A stretch of DNA of 18,171 nucleotides from Pseudomonadota bacterium (GTDB lineage Bacteria > Pseudomonadota > Alphaproteobacteria > Micropepsales > Micropepsaceae): contig JAKBAU010000034.1 in assembly GCA_021808875.1 (NCBI GenBank), positions 1 through 18,171 on the forward strand. Direction: 5' to 3'. Made by a program: the position numbers and the translations under genes. The notes beneath the pieces were generated by a model. The model was not told the DNA's origin. It worked only from the letters and a program-made list of their open reading frames with translations, and made no database searches. Shown here one piece after another: positions 5,232 to 14,400 of the stretch; position 1 is the first letter of the stretch, and each line of letters starts with the position of its first letter.

Positions 5232-6461
5232 ATGTTCGATCGGTTTGTGGAGCGGCGGGCCGAGGAAGCCCTTTCGGACACGCCGGTGGTCCTGATCGTC
5301 GGACCGCGCCGGGCCGGCAAGACCACGCTCGTTCGAAAGATGGGAGAAGCCGGTCGGACCTATATCACGCTCGACGATCAGACGGTGCTTGAGGCCGCCC
5401 AATCCGATCCGGCCGGCTTCATTAGGGGCCTGGACCGGGCCATCATCGACGAGATCCAGCGTGCGCCGGACCTGCTGCTGGCGGTCAAAAAGACAGTCGA
5501 TGAGGACTATCGCCCCGGTCGATTTCTGCTCACCGGCTCGGCGAATGTGCTGACCCTGCCGCGAATCGCCGACAGCTTGGCCGGCCGGATGGAAACCATC
5601 CAGATGCTGCCGCTGGCCAGGGCTGAGATCGAAGGCCGGACACCGACCTTCCTGGACCGCCTTTTCGAGGGGAAGATCCAGAGCCAGCGAGACGCGATCG
5701 TCGGCGATGATCTTGTCCAGCTCGTCCTGCTCGGAGGCTTTCCCGAGGCGATCAGCCGCGAAAGTGAGCGGCGGCGGCAAGATTGGTTGCGGTCCTATCT
5801 CACCTCAATCCTGACCCGCGATTTGAGGGACATCGCCGAGGTGGAGAAACTGACCGAGCTTCCGAAGTTCGTGCGGCTACTGGCCGAACACTCCGGCCAG
5901 TTGGTCAACTATTCGCAGTTCGGGGGCGGTATCAACGTCAGCCACAAGACCGGGCAGCGTTATGTGGGCCTGCTCGAACAGGTGTTCCTGATTGCGACCG
6001 TGCAACCGTGGTTCACCAATTCACTGAAGCGGATCGTCAAGACGCCTAAGCTCCATTTCCTCGATTCCGGCCTGCTGGCGACCGTGCGCGGGCTCACCTT
6101 CGACCGGGTCAAGGTAGATCGTGGGACATTCGGTGCGCTGCTGGAGAGTTTCGTGTTCTCCGAGGTCCTGAAGCTCATGACGGCCTCGAACCTGCGACTG
6201 ACGCCTCATCATTTCCGGGATCGGGACATGCGTGAGGTGGATATCGTGCTGGAGCGCGATGACGGTACGATCGTGGGGATCGAGGTGAAGGCGAGCGCCA
6301 CGGTCAAGGCCGGGGATTTCGGGGGGCTGCGGGCCTTGGCCGAGGCTTGCGGGGACCGTTTCGCTTTCGGGGTCGTCCTCTACGACAGCATAGACTTTGT
6401 ACCGTTTGGCGATCGACTGGCGGCAGCGCCACTGTCATGTTTGTGGGGGCAAGTGCCATGA
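5232..6461 (+). CDS. AAA ATPase with DUF4143-type architecture and C-terminal PD-(D/E)xK-like motif
   Basis: A 409-residue protein from ATG 5232, preceded by a G-rich ribosome-binding stretch (5223-5230); a longer frame runs back to 4953 but would cross the intergenic region. The N-terminal ATPase shows Walker A GPRRAGKTT (24-32), Walker B IIDEIQ (71-76) and a sensor-like TGSAN (101-105), then the LLGGFPEA and RSYLTSILTRDL blocks typical of the DUF4143 family, at the family's usual length. The C-terminus has D337 in REVDIVL and E351-V-K353 in GIEVKAS, the pattern of a PD-(D/E)xK nuclease fold, though activity in this family is not established. The function of these ATPases is poorly known. 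Its stop overlaps the next start as ATGA (6458-6461), so it is probably co-translated with the helicase and may belong to the defence system. Confidence 0.85.
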   Translation: MFDRFVERRAEEALSDTPVVLIVGPRRAGKTTLVRKMGEAGRTYITLDDQTVLEAAQSDPAGFIRGLDRAIIDEIQRAPDLLLAVKKTVDEDYRPGRFLLTGSANVLTLPRIADSLAGRMETIQMLPLARAEIEGRTPTFLDRLFEGKIQSQRDAIVGDDLVQLVLLGGFPEAISRESERRRQDWLRSYLTSILTRDLRDIAEVEKLTELPKFVRLLAEHSGQLVNYSQFGGGINVSHKTGQRYVGLLEQVFLIATVQPWFTNSLKRIVKTPKLHFLDSGLLATVRGLTFDRVKVDRGTFGALLESFVFSEVLKLMTASNLRLTPHHFRDRDMREVDIVLERDDGTIVGIEVKASATVKAGDFGGLRALAEACGDRFAFGVVLYDSIDFVPFGDRLAAAPLSCLWGQVP

Positions 6462-9400
6462 AGGCGTTCGAATTCGACCATCGTCTGATTGACTCCTACG
6501 CCCGCTTCTCGCGGTCATTCAGCACCATTCGGTCTGATGACCTGAAGTCTGAAATCGATCGCCAATACGACGCTGGGCGCTTCTGGCCAGACGCCCTTCT
6601 GTCTCTCAATCCCCGCTATCTGCAGGGAGCGACAGTGGATGATCTGGTCGCGTCGGGCGACCTCGACGAAGCCACCGGTCACATTTTCCGTTTTGGCGCG
6701 ACGCCGATACGGTTTCATCGGCATCAGGCGCAGTCCATCGCAAAGGCTCGCACCGGCCAGAGCTACGTCGTCACAACCGGCACCGGTTCAGGAAAGTCGC
6801 TCTGCTTTTTCGTGCCAATAGTCGATGCGATCGTCCGTGCGCGAAAAGCCGGGAGGGCACGCAAAACGAGTGCGATCATTGTCTATCCGATGAACGCACT
6901 GGCCAACAGCCAGATGAACGAAATCGATAAGTTCATCTCCCAGTCCGGCCTGCCAAGTCATCTCAAGCCGATTGTCAGGCGCTACACTGGTCAAGAAAGC
7001 CAAGAAGATCGGCGACGGATTGCCGACGATCCGCCGGACATCCTCTTGACCAATTTTATGATGGCCGAACTACTACTCACGCGCCAAGATGGTCTTGACA
7101 TCAAGGTGATAGAGAACGCAACAGGTCTGAACTTTATCGTACTCGATGAGCTGCATACCTATCGCGGTCGCCAAGGCGCTGATGTCGCCATTCTCGTACG
7201 CCGCCTTCGAAATCGTTGCACGCCTGACAAAGCGCCAATCTGCATCGGGACCTCGGCCACCATGGCAAGCGAAGGATCCGAAATCAGCCGCGCACAGGCC
7301 GTCGCGGACGTTGCCTCTCGCCTTTTCGGTACGTTCATCGGTTCAGAATCCGTTATTGACGAGTCGCTTCAACGGGCGACGGATGATCACCTGAAACTCG
7401 AGGGTGTACGATCCAAGCTCGCACCTATCGTGACATCTTCACTGCCTGATGTGCTGACAGATGAAGTTCTGACCAAGCACCCATTGGCAGTTTGGACCGA
7501 ACTGGCTATCGGGCTGGATGACAAGCAGGAACTCAAGCGCAAAAAGCCAATTCCATTCCAAGATGCGGCTGAACTGCTGTCGAAGGATAGCGGCGTAGAG
7601 ATTGAAACCTGCCGATCTGCCCTTGAGTCATTCCTGACCCGCATCAGCCTTCCGGAAACGGAACGGGGTGGCTTGGGAACAGGCGCATTTTTAGCGTTCA
7701 AACTTCATCAGTTTGTCTCGGGCGCGGGTGAGACTTTCACCACGCTGACCGAGAAGCCAAGGAATGTGCTGTTCGAGGGGCAGCTCGAAGATCCCGACGC
7801 GCCGGGACATCGGCTCTATCCGACCCGGTTCTGCCGGGAATGTGGACATGAGGTTCACGTCGTTTCCAAGAGCGATGATGTCGATGGGGTGCGGTTTATT
7901 CCAAGGAACATCGATGATGCGCCTCTCGACGATCAAGAAGGAGACACTGCTGGCTATCTGACCCCCACTGGCGGTGACGATCCAGATTATGCCTTCAACG
8001 GTGACATCGAGACCTACCCGGAGGATTGGCGAGAAGAGCGTAATGGCGTCGAGCGGCTTCGGGCGAACAGGAAGCGCCGGGCTCCCCAGATGATAAAGGT
8101 AGCTCCAGATGGACGCCCAGATTCATTAGGGAGAAGTTTTTGGTTCATTCCGGGGAAATTCGGTTTTTGTCCGTGCTGCCTCGATCAGCCGCATCCGAGT
8201 ATGCGTGAACGCACCAAGCTTGCAGGCCTATCCGGTGAAGGCCGCAGCTCAGCCACGACACTTCTAGTTTCGACCGCCTTGGAATGGATGAATTGGAGGA
8301 ACAGCGGCGTTCCAAAAGAGAAACGCAAGCTGCTCGGCTTCACGGACAACCGCCAGGATGCGGCTCTCCAGGCGGGTCATTTCAATGACTATCTGTTCGT
8401 AAGTCTACTGCGTGGTGCGATCCTGCGGGCGGTTCTGGACGCCGGCGACGATGGCATGGCCGAGGACGAATTCGGTCTCCGAGTTGTAAAGGCGCTGGGA
8501 TTCACCGCGGCTAACAAGGACGCCCGTATCCATTGGATGCTGGATCCGGAGTCTGGGGCCGTAGTCCGCGAAGACGCGCAACGCTCTTTAGCGAAAGTTC
8601 TCGCCCATCGGGTCTGGACTGATCTCCGCCGGGGCTGGCGCTACACGAACCCGAGTCTCTCCGTTCTCAAGCTCATCGACGTCGCCTTCATCGGGCTCGA
8701 TGAGATTGCCGCAGACACCGAACGTATGGCGGCCATCCTGCCGGATCTCGGCAAGCTCGACGCGCCAGCGCGGAAAGCGATGTTGAAACTGCTGCTCGGC
8801 GCCATGCTCGACGGCCTAGCCGTCGGTACGGAAGCTTTGGATCTGACCGAGCTCGACTCCGTGGCCCAAAAGTCACGAAATCTGTTGCGGTCACCGTGGG
8901 CCATCGACTCGAAGGAAACGCCCAGAAGTCGCACGGCGATGTTTTTGCAAGCGCCGGGCAAGGATAGGGTGGGACTGCGGGAGGAGCAGACGATCATCCG
9001 AGCGGGACATAACTCCCGTATCGGACGCCTCATCAATCGCAAGAGCGTCATCGGGACCAAGCTTGGGAAGTCGGACTACCTGAGCGTGATGACCGCCCTG
9101 ATGGAAATCCTTTCGCAGGAAGGAGTGGTGTCTCGCGTCGACATCGAGGCTGACCAACAAGGTTGGCGTTTGTCACCTTCAGCTGTTCGCATCGTTCCTG
9201 GCGAAGCCGTTCGGAAAAAGACAGCTCAGGGAAACCTATATTTTCATGACCTTTACAATGAGATCGCTGAAGATCTGAAGGCCGGTCGTAGCAGTTTTTG
9301 GGGGCTAGAAGGCCGTGAACACACCGCCCAAGTATCGCAAAGACAGCGCGAATGGCGCGAGTGGCGCTTCCGTTTTGAAAAGGAAGACCAAGAAAATCTC

Positions 9401-11632
9401 ACGAAGAATGCCGCTGAGCTCAAGGCGGCAGGAGAGTCGGAACAGTTCCTGCCAGCATTGTTTTGTTCGCCAACCATGGAGCTTGGCGTCGACATTTCCG
9501 CGCTGAACGCCGTCTATCTGAGAAACGTACCCCCGACGCCGGCGAATTACGCGCAACGCGCCGGCCGCGCCGGTCGCTCCGGGCAGGCAGCCGTGATCGT
9601 AACCTATTGCGCCGCGCAATCGCCGCACGACCAGTACTTCTTCGAACGGCGGAACGACATGGTCGCTGGCGTCGTTCGGCCTCCCGCGCTCGACATCACC
9701 AACGAAGAGCTCGTGCGCTCACACCTACATGCCGTCTGGCTTGCGGAGGCGAAGCTAGCTCTGTCTCCGGACATCCCGGAAATCCTCGATCTAACTCAGA
9801 CCGGCTATCCTCTCAAACAAGAGATCCACGATGTAATCGACCGACCTGAGTTGGCCATAGCAGCGCGCCCCACAATGAAGCGCGTGCTCGATCAGGTGCT
9901 CGCCTCGGTAGATGGCCGGAAACCAGTCTGGATGAGCGAGCCTGACGACTTCGTCACTGCGGTCGCCCAGCGCGCACCGCTGGAGTTCGACCGTGCCTTT
10001 GATCGATGGCGTGAACTCTACAACTCAGCTCGAACCCAGCTTATGGAAGCCAATGCCCGATCCGAGATTACAGGACTTTCTGGTGCGGATCGCCGTCGGA
10101 TCAAGGCGGCGCAGATGCAGGCGAGCGACCAGATCAGCATTCTGGAACAGGGCAAGGCGACAAACGGCTCAGACTTCTATTCCTACCGCTACCTGGCAAC
10201 GGAAGGATTCCTGCCCGGGTATAATTTCCCTCGGCTGCCGCTCTATGCCTTTATCCCCGGAGAGGGAAAGACCGGCTCCTTCCTCCAGCGCGCCCGCTTC
10301 CTGGCGATCTCGGAATTCGGGCCGCGTAGTCTGATCTATCACGAAGGCCGGGCGTACCGGGTCATGAAGGCGAAGCTTCCGCCGGAAGTCCGTACGGGAG
10401 ATGGCGCCGAGCTCGCCACGAGAGATATTTTCATCTGCTCGAACTGTGGCGCCTGTCACGACGGCGAGGTCGAACGCTGCCACGCTTGCAACACACCGAT
10501 GGCAGGCGAGGTGCCGGTGCAAAGGACGCTGAGGATCGACAATGTTGAGGCCGCGCCGGTAGAGCGCATCACGGCAAATGACGAAGAGCGGGTCCGGCAA
10601 GGCTTTGATATTCAGACCGTTTTTTCCTGGCCGAAGCGAGACGGCCGGATTCAGATCGTTGAGGCCGACTTCCGTTGCGACGACGCCTCGATCCTCAAGC
10701 TGCAATATGCCAACAGCGCCGAGATCAGTCGGATCAACAAAGGGCTCAAACGGCGCGCCAATCAGACCGTCTTCGGTTTCTATATCGATCCGCGCAGCGG
10801 TTACTGGGCGAAATCGAACGACGAAGATCCTGATGTCGATGTGCCGCCTGATGTCGTTAGACCGGTGCGGATCGTCCCCATCGTCCGCGATCACAAGAAT
10901 GCGCTTCTCTTCCGTTTCAGCGACCCCTTGGCCTATGCGCCGGAGACGATCGCGACGGTGCAGCATGCTATCATGCGGGGAATTGAGGTCGTCTTCCAAT
11001 TAGAAGAGGGCGAGATTCTCGGCGAACCGCTGCCCGCTCGCGACAATCGGCGCGCCGTCCTTGCCTACGAAGCCACGGAGGGCGGGGCGGGGGTGCTAAG
11101 CCGGCTGGTCGAGGACCCGCAGGCCCTTGGCAAAATCGCCAGGGAAGCGCTGCGGCTCATGCACTTCGAAAACGTCGACGAAGCGATCGTAAAGGGCGAT
11201 TCCACATTGCTTCATAGTCACGACGGGGAGGCCTGCGTCCGCGGCTGCTATCGCTGCCTGCTGTCCTACTTCAATCAGCCCGATCACGAATTGATCGATC
11301 GGACAAGCGATGAAGCGAAACAGATGCTCATCGATCTGGCGCGTGGGCAGGTGGTGGTTGCTGTGGCGCCAGACGTGGCGTCAGAAGGCGGTTCTTGGGC
11401 GAGCGTCTTCAAGGTTGCGGGGGTACCGGCACCCGATGCCTCCACAGCCAGCTTCTCCGGTCAGGAGATGATTTTCGCCTGGCGCAGCCACTTTGTCGCC
11501 GCCAGCGTCGCGTCCATCGGCAAGGCCGCGCGAGAGGAGGCGGAAGCTAAAGGCTGGACGCTGTTCGAGTTGCCAGAAGTTGCCGCGGGCGTCCCCGATG
11601 CGCTGGTGTCGATGTTTGGGGAAAAGGCTTGA
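6458..11632 (+). CDS. Large DEAD/DEAH helicase with DUF1998-type C-terminus (DruE-like / fused DrmA-DrmB-like)
   Basis: A 1724-residue protein. I chose ATG 6458 because it overlaps the ATPase stop as ATGA and has GGGGG upstream; the frame extends to 6347 but would overlap the neighbour more. Helicase motifs are TGTGSGKS (107-114), YPMNALANSQ, DELH (230-233), GTSATM (264-269), FTDNRQD (628-634), SPTMELGVDIS (1004-1014) and QRAGRAGRSGQ (1033-1043). Cysteine pairs C459/C462 and C571/C574 flank the interdomain region, and C1327/C1330/C1333 with C1341/C1344 form a zinc-ribbon-like group. The C-terminus has GGAG (1542-1545) and C1593-x3-C1597-x2-C1600, the DUF1998 signature seen in MrfA, DrmB and DruE. 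Druantia DruE proteins are of similar size and layout, whereas DISARM splits these functions between DrmA and DrmB. Likely an ATP-driven DNA translocase in anti-phage defence. GC is lower in places than in the left-hand genes. Confidence 0.82.
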   Translation: MKAFEFDHRLIDSYARFSRSFSTIRSDDLKSEIDRQYDAGRFWPDALLSLNPRYLQGATVDDLVASGDLDEATGHIFRFGATPIRFHRHQAQSIAKARTGQSYVVTTGTGSGKSLCFFVPIVDAIVRARKAGRARKTSAIIVYPMNALANSQMNEIDKFISQSGLPSHLKPIVRRYTGQESQEDRRRIADDPPDILLTNFMMAELLLTRQDGLDIKVIENATGLNFIVLDELHTYRGRQGADVAILVRRLRNRCTPDKAPICIGTSATMASEGSEISRAQAVADVASRLFGTFIGSESVIDESLQRATDDHLKLEGVRSKLAPIVTSSLPDVLTDEVLTKHPLAVWTELAIGLDDKQELKRKKPIPFQDAAELLSKDSGVEIETCRSALESFLTRISLPETERGGLGTGAFLAFKLHQFVSGAGETFTTLTEKPRNVLFEGQLEDPDAPGHRLYPTRFCRECGHEVHVVSKSDDVDGVRFIPRNIDDAPLDDQEGDTAGYLTPTGGDDPDYAFNGDIETYPEDWREERNGVERLRANRKRRAPQMIKVAPDGRPDSLGRSFWFIPGKFGFCPCCLDQPHPSMRERTKLAGLSGEGRSSATTLLVSTALEWMNWRNSGVPKEKRKLLGFTDNRQDAALQAGHFNDYLFVSLLRGAILRAVLDAGDDGMAEDEFGLRVVKALGFTAANKDARIHWMLDPESGAVVREDAQRSLAKVLAHRVWTDLRRGWRYTNPSLSVLKLIDVAFIGLDEIAADTERMAAILPDLGKLDAPARKAMLKLLLGAMLDGLAVGTEALDLTELDSVAQKSRNLLRSPWAIDSKETPRSRTAMFLQAPGKDRVGLREEQTIIRAGHNSRIGRLINRKSVIGTKLGKSDYLSVMTALMEILSQEGVVSRVDIEADQQGWRLSPSAVRIVPGEAVRKKTAQGNLYFHDLYNEIAEDLKAGRSSFWGLEGREHTAQVSQRQREWREWRFRFEKEDQENLTKNAAELKAAGESEQFLPALFCSPTMELGVDISALNAVYLRNVPPTPANYAQRAGRAGRSGQAAVIVTYCAAQSPHDQYFFERRNDMVAGVVRPPALDITNEELVRSHLHAVWLAEAKLALSPDIPEILDLTQTGYPLKQEIHDVIDRPELAIAARPTMKRVLDQVLASVDGRKPVWMSEPDDFVTAVAQRAPLEFDRAFDRWRELYNSARTQLMEANARSEITGLSGADRRRIKAAQMQASDQISILEQGKATNGSDFYSYRYLATEGFLPGYNFPRLPLYAFIPGEGKTGSFLQRARFLAISEFGPRSLIYHEGRAYRVMKAKLPPEVRTGDGAELATRDIFICSNCGACHDGEVERCHACNTPMAGEVPVQRTLRIDNVEAAPVERITANDEERVRQGFDIQTVFSWPKRDGRIQIVEADFRCDDASILKLQYANSAEISRINKGLKRRANQTVFGFYIDPRSGYWAKSNDEDPDVDVPPDVVRPVRIVPIVRDHKNALLFRFSDPLAYAPETIATVQHAIMRGIEVVFQLEEGEILGEPLPARDNRRAVLAYEATEGGAGVLSRLVEDPQALGKIAREALRLMHFENVDEAIVKGDSTLLHSHDGEACVRGCYRCLLSYFNQPDHELIDRTSDEAKQMLIDLARGQVVVAVAPDVASEGGSWASVFKVAGVPAPDASTASFSGQEMIFAWRSHFVAASVASIGKAAREEAEAKGWTLFELPEVAAGVPDALVSMFGEKA

Positions 11633-14397
11633 TGACGATGAGTTTTGCCCCCGGAGATCTGGTTCGCGCCCGTGGGCGCGAATGGGTCGCGCTGCCGTCC
11701 CTACAGGACGGCATTTTGGCTCTCCGACCTCTCTCGGGCGGCGAGAACGACACGGTTATCCTCGACCCGGCGCTTGAACTTCTGCCGGTTGAGCCGGCCC
11801 GCTTTGACCTGCCTGCCGACGCGGCCGCAACCGTTCAGGCGAAGGCGGCGTTGCTCGCCGATGCGATGCGCCTGACCCTACGCCGGGGCGCCGGCCCCTT
11901 CCGCTCGGCCGCGCAACTCGCCTTCGAGCCACGAACCTACCAACTCGTACCCTTGCTGATGGCCCTTCGCTTGCCCGTACCGCGCCTGTTGATCGCCGAT
12001 GACGTCGGTATCGGCAAGACGATCGAAGCAGGCTTGATCCTGCGCGAACTCATGGACCGGGGTGAGGTAGATGCGTTCTCGGTGCTCTGCCCGCCGCATC
12101 TCGTCGAACAATGGGTTGGAGAGCTGAAGGATCGATTTGGGATCGAAGCCGTCGCGGTCACCTCCGGCACCGCAAGTCGGCTGGAGCGTGGCCTGCCACT
12201 CACACAAAGCCTGTTCGATGCCTATCCCTTCACTGTTGTCAGCCTCGACTACATCAAGGCCGAGAAACGCCGGGAAGGCTTCGCACGCACTTGCCCGGAT
12301 TTCGTGATCGTCGATGAAGCCCATGCCTGCGTCGGCACCCACAAGGGTCGGCAACAGCGGTTCGAGCTTCTGTCCGGGCTGGCTCTGAATCCGGACCGCC
12401 GGATGATCCTTCTCACGGCAACCCCGCATTCCGGGGACGAGGAAGCCTTCTCCCGCCTTCTCTCTCTGATCGAGCCATCATTCGCCGCGGCCAATTTCGA
12501 TGACGCACGATATCGGGAACGTCTGGCGCGGCACTACGTGCAGCGCCGCCGGATCGATCTCACCTCAGGGGATTGGGATGAAGATCGCGCCTTCCCGAAG
12601 CACAATACGACGGAGTTTCCTTATCGCCTTTCGAAGGCGCATCTCGAATTCCAGGAGGCGGCGCTGGATTACTGCCTCGGGATCGTCTCCCGAGCGGGAT
12701 CCGGGCAAAGGGAGCGACGCTTGGCGTTTTGGGGAACGCTGGCGCTGATGCGTTGTGTCGGCTCGTCACCGGCTGCGGCTTTGAGCGCTCTGAGGAACCG
12801 GGTTGCAAACGAAAGCGATCGACTTGAACCGCAAATTTTCGACGAGGACGGAGACGAGGAGGACGCGGTAGATCTCGAGCCTGGCACGGCCTTTCAGATC
12901 GATCCTGAACTCCGTTCGCTGGTGACGCGCGCCGAGCACCTGGCCGACGAAGCTGATCCGAAGCTAACCGCTCTGGTGAATGCCCTGACGCCTCTCATAA
13001 AGAAAGGCGCAAATCCGGTTGTGTTCTGTCGCTATCTGGCAACTGCCGAGCATGTCCGAAACGGGCTGCGCAAGGCATTTCCGAAGCTGATGATCGAAGC
13101 CGTCACGGGTGTTCTCACGCCCGATGAGCGGCGTGATCGCGTGGCCGATATGGCTCCCGCTGACGATGAAAAGGAGGTTGCGCGCATCCTCGTTGCTACC
13201 GACTGCCTTTCGGAAGGGATCAACCTTCAGCAGCTCTTCGATACAGTGGTCCACTACGATCTGTCTTGGAACCCGACCCGGCACCAGCAGCGCGAGGGAC
13301 GGGTCGATCGGTTCGGCCAACCGGCGGAGCTGGTCCGATCGATCATGATGTTCTCGCCTGACAGCGCGATCGACGGCGCAGTGCTCGACGTCATCCTCCG
13401 TAAGGCGAACAAGATCCGCAAAACGACCGGTGTGACCGTTCCGCTGCCGGATGAGCGAGGTCCAGTTACGGACGCGCTCATGGCGTCGATGATGCTTCGG
13501 CGCGGAACGCACCAGCAGCTTTCACTCGACCTTCGCCTCGATGATGGAACGCGGGCGATGGAGGCGAGTTGGCGGGACGCAGAGGAGAACGAAAAGAAGT
13601 CCCGCGCGCGGTTTGCGCAAAATGCCATGAAGCCGCAGGAGATCGCTCCTGAGTGGCAAAAGGTGCGGACGCTGCTCGGGTCTCCGGCAGATGCGAGGCA
13701 GTTCGTCGAACGGGCGATGGCGCGTTTCGGGGTGCCGCTCGAAGCGCGGAAGACCGTTCTTCTGGCCCACGTCGATGCGCTTGAAGCTGGCCTGCGCGGG
13801 CGTTTGGCCGAACATGCGCTGAACGGATCGGTGCGGCTCGCAACAGCCGAGCCGGCGCCGTCAGGCACGGCGCTGCTGACTCGGACGCACCCCCTGACGG
13901 CCACCCTTGCCGAAGCGCTGGTCGAGGCGTCGCTTGACCCGGAGGCGCTTGCAGGACTCGGCATTGGTCGAGTGGGCGCCTGGCCGACGGCGGCGGTGCG
14001 GCAAGTGACTCGTGTTGCGTTGCTCCGCATCCGGTTCAAGCTGACCGTCCATGCACGCAAGGAACGCTTGCTGCTGGCGGAGGAAGCCGCCCTCGTCGCG
14101 ATCCAGGGCGGCCAGATCGCCGTGGCCGGGGAAGCCGCCCGAGAGTTGCTGAACGCGCCCGCCACGGCTGATTTGGCGCCCGTTGCGCGCGACAGGTTCA
14201 TCGTGGGGGCGAGGGAGGAATTGCCCAGCCTGCTCAACGGACCGATCGCCGACTTCGTACACTCGCGCGCGGAAGAACTTATGGCGGACCATGCCAGGCT
14301 CCGTGCCGCATCGGGCACCGCATCGCGCGTCACGGTGGAAGCGGTTCTGCCACCGGACGTCATTGGCCTGTTCGCGCTGATGCCGGGTGAGGTCTGA
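11632..14397 (+). CDS. drmD: SNF2-type helicase, DISARM DrmD-like
   Basis: A 921-residue protein. The ATG at 11632 shares one base with the preceding TGA (TGATG) and has GGGGAAAAGG at 11618-11627, so I prefer it to the TTG at 11629 or the ATG at 11638. SNF2 motifs from the chosen start are DDVGIGKT (123-130), PPHLVEQW, DEAH (228-231), LTATPHSG (261-268), ATDCLSEGIN (522-531) and QQREGRVDRFGQ (552-563). This set and the length resemble the DrmD helicase of class 1 DISARM and bacterial RapA-like SNF2 proteins. A ~300-residue C-terminal extension, helical and alanine-rich, has no motif I recognise. In DISARM the SNF2 subunit accompanies an adenine methylase, and the same pairing is seen here with the next gene. 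It likely remodels or translocates on phage DNA in the cytoplasm. Confidence 0.85.
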   Translation: MTMSFAPGDLVRARGREWVALPSLQDGILALRPLSGGENDTVILDPALELLPVEPARFDLPADAAATVQAKAALLADAMRLTLRRGAGPFRSAAQLAFEPRTYQLVPLLMALRLPVPRLLIADDVGIGKTIEAGLILRELMDRGEVDAFSVLCPPHLVEQWVGELKDRFGIEAVAVTSGTASRLERGLPLTQSLFDAYPFTVVSLDYIKAEKRREGFARTCPDFVIVDEAHACVGTHKGRQQRFELLSGLALNPDRRMILLTATPHSGDEEAFSRLLSLIEPSFAAANFDDARYRERLARHYVQRRRIDLTSGDWDEDRAFPKHNTTEFPYRLSKAHLEFQEAALDYCLGIVSRAGSGQRERRLAFWGTLALMRCVGSSPAAALSALRNRVANESDRLEPQIFDEDGDEEDAVDLEPGTAFQIDPELRSLVTRAEHLADEADPKLTALVNALTPLIKKGANPVVFCRYLATAEHVRNGLRKAFPKLMIEAVTGVLTPDERRDRVADMAPADDEKEVARILVATDCLSEGINLQQLFDTVVHYDLSWNPTRHQQREGRVDRFGQPAELVRSIMMFSPDSAIDGAVLDVILRKANKIRKTTGVTVPLPDERGPVTDALMASMMLRRGTHQQLSLDLRLDDGTRAMEASWRDAEENEKKSRARFAQNAMKPQEIAPEWQKVRTLLGSPADARQFVERAMARFGVPLEARKTVLLAHVDALEAGLRGRLAEHALNGSVRLATAEPAPSGTALLTRTHPLTATLAEALVEASLDPEALAGLGIGRVGAWPTAAVRQVTRVALLRIRFKLTVHARKERLLLAEEAALVAIQGGQIAVAGEAARELLNAPATADLAPVARDRFIVGAREELPSLLNGPIADFVHSRAEELMADHARLRAASGTASRVTVEAVLPPDVIGLFALMPGEV

Positions 14398-14400
14398 GCC

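Noticed and set aside
5232..6461. Antitoxin or toxin role for the DUF4143-type ATPase
   Set aside because: No partner small gene lies beside it; the coupled neighbour is the large helicase, so a two-gene toxin-antitoxin arrangement is not supported.
10169..10999. Minus-strand open frame of 276 codons opposite the large helicase
   Set aside because: It is antisense to the cysteine-rich region of the helicase, shows no recognisable domain and has no neighbouring gene on that strand.
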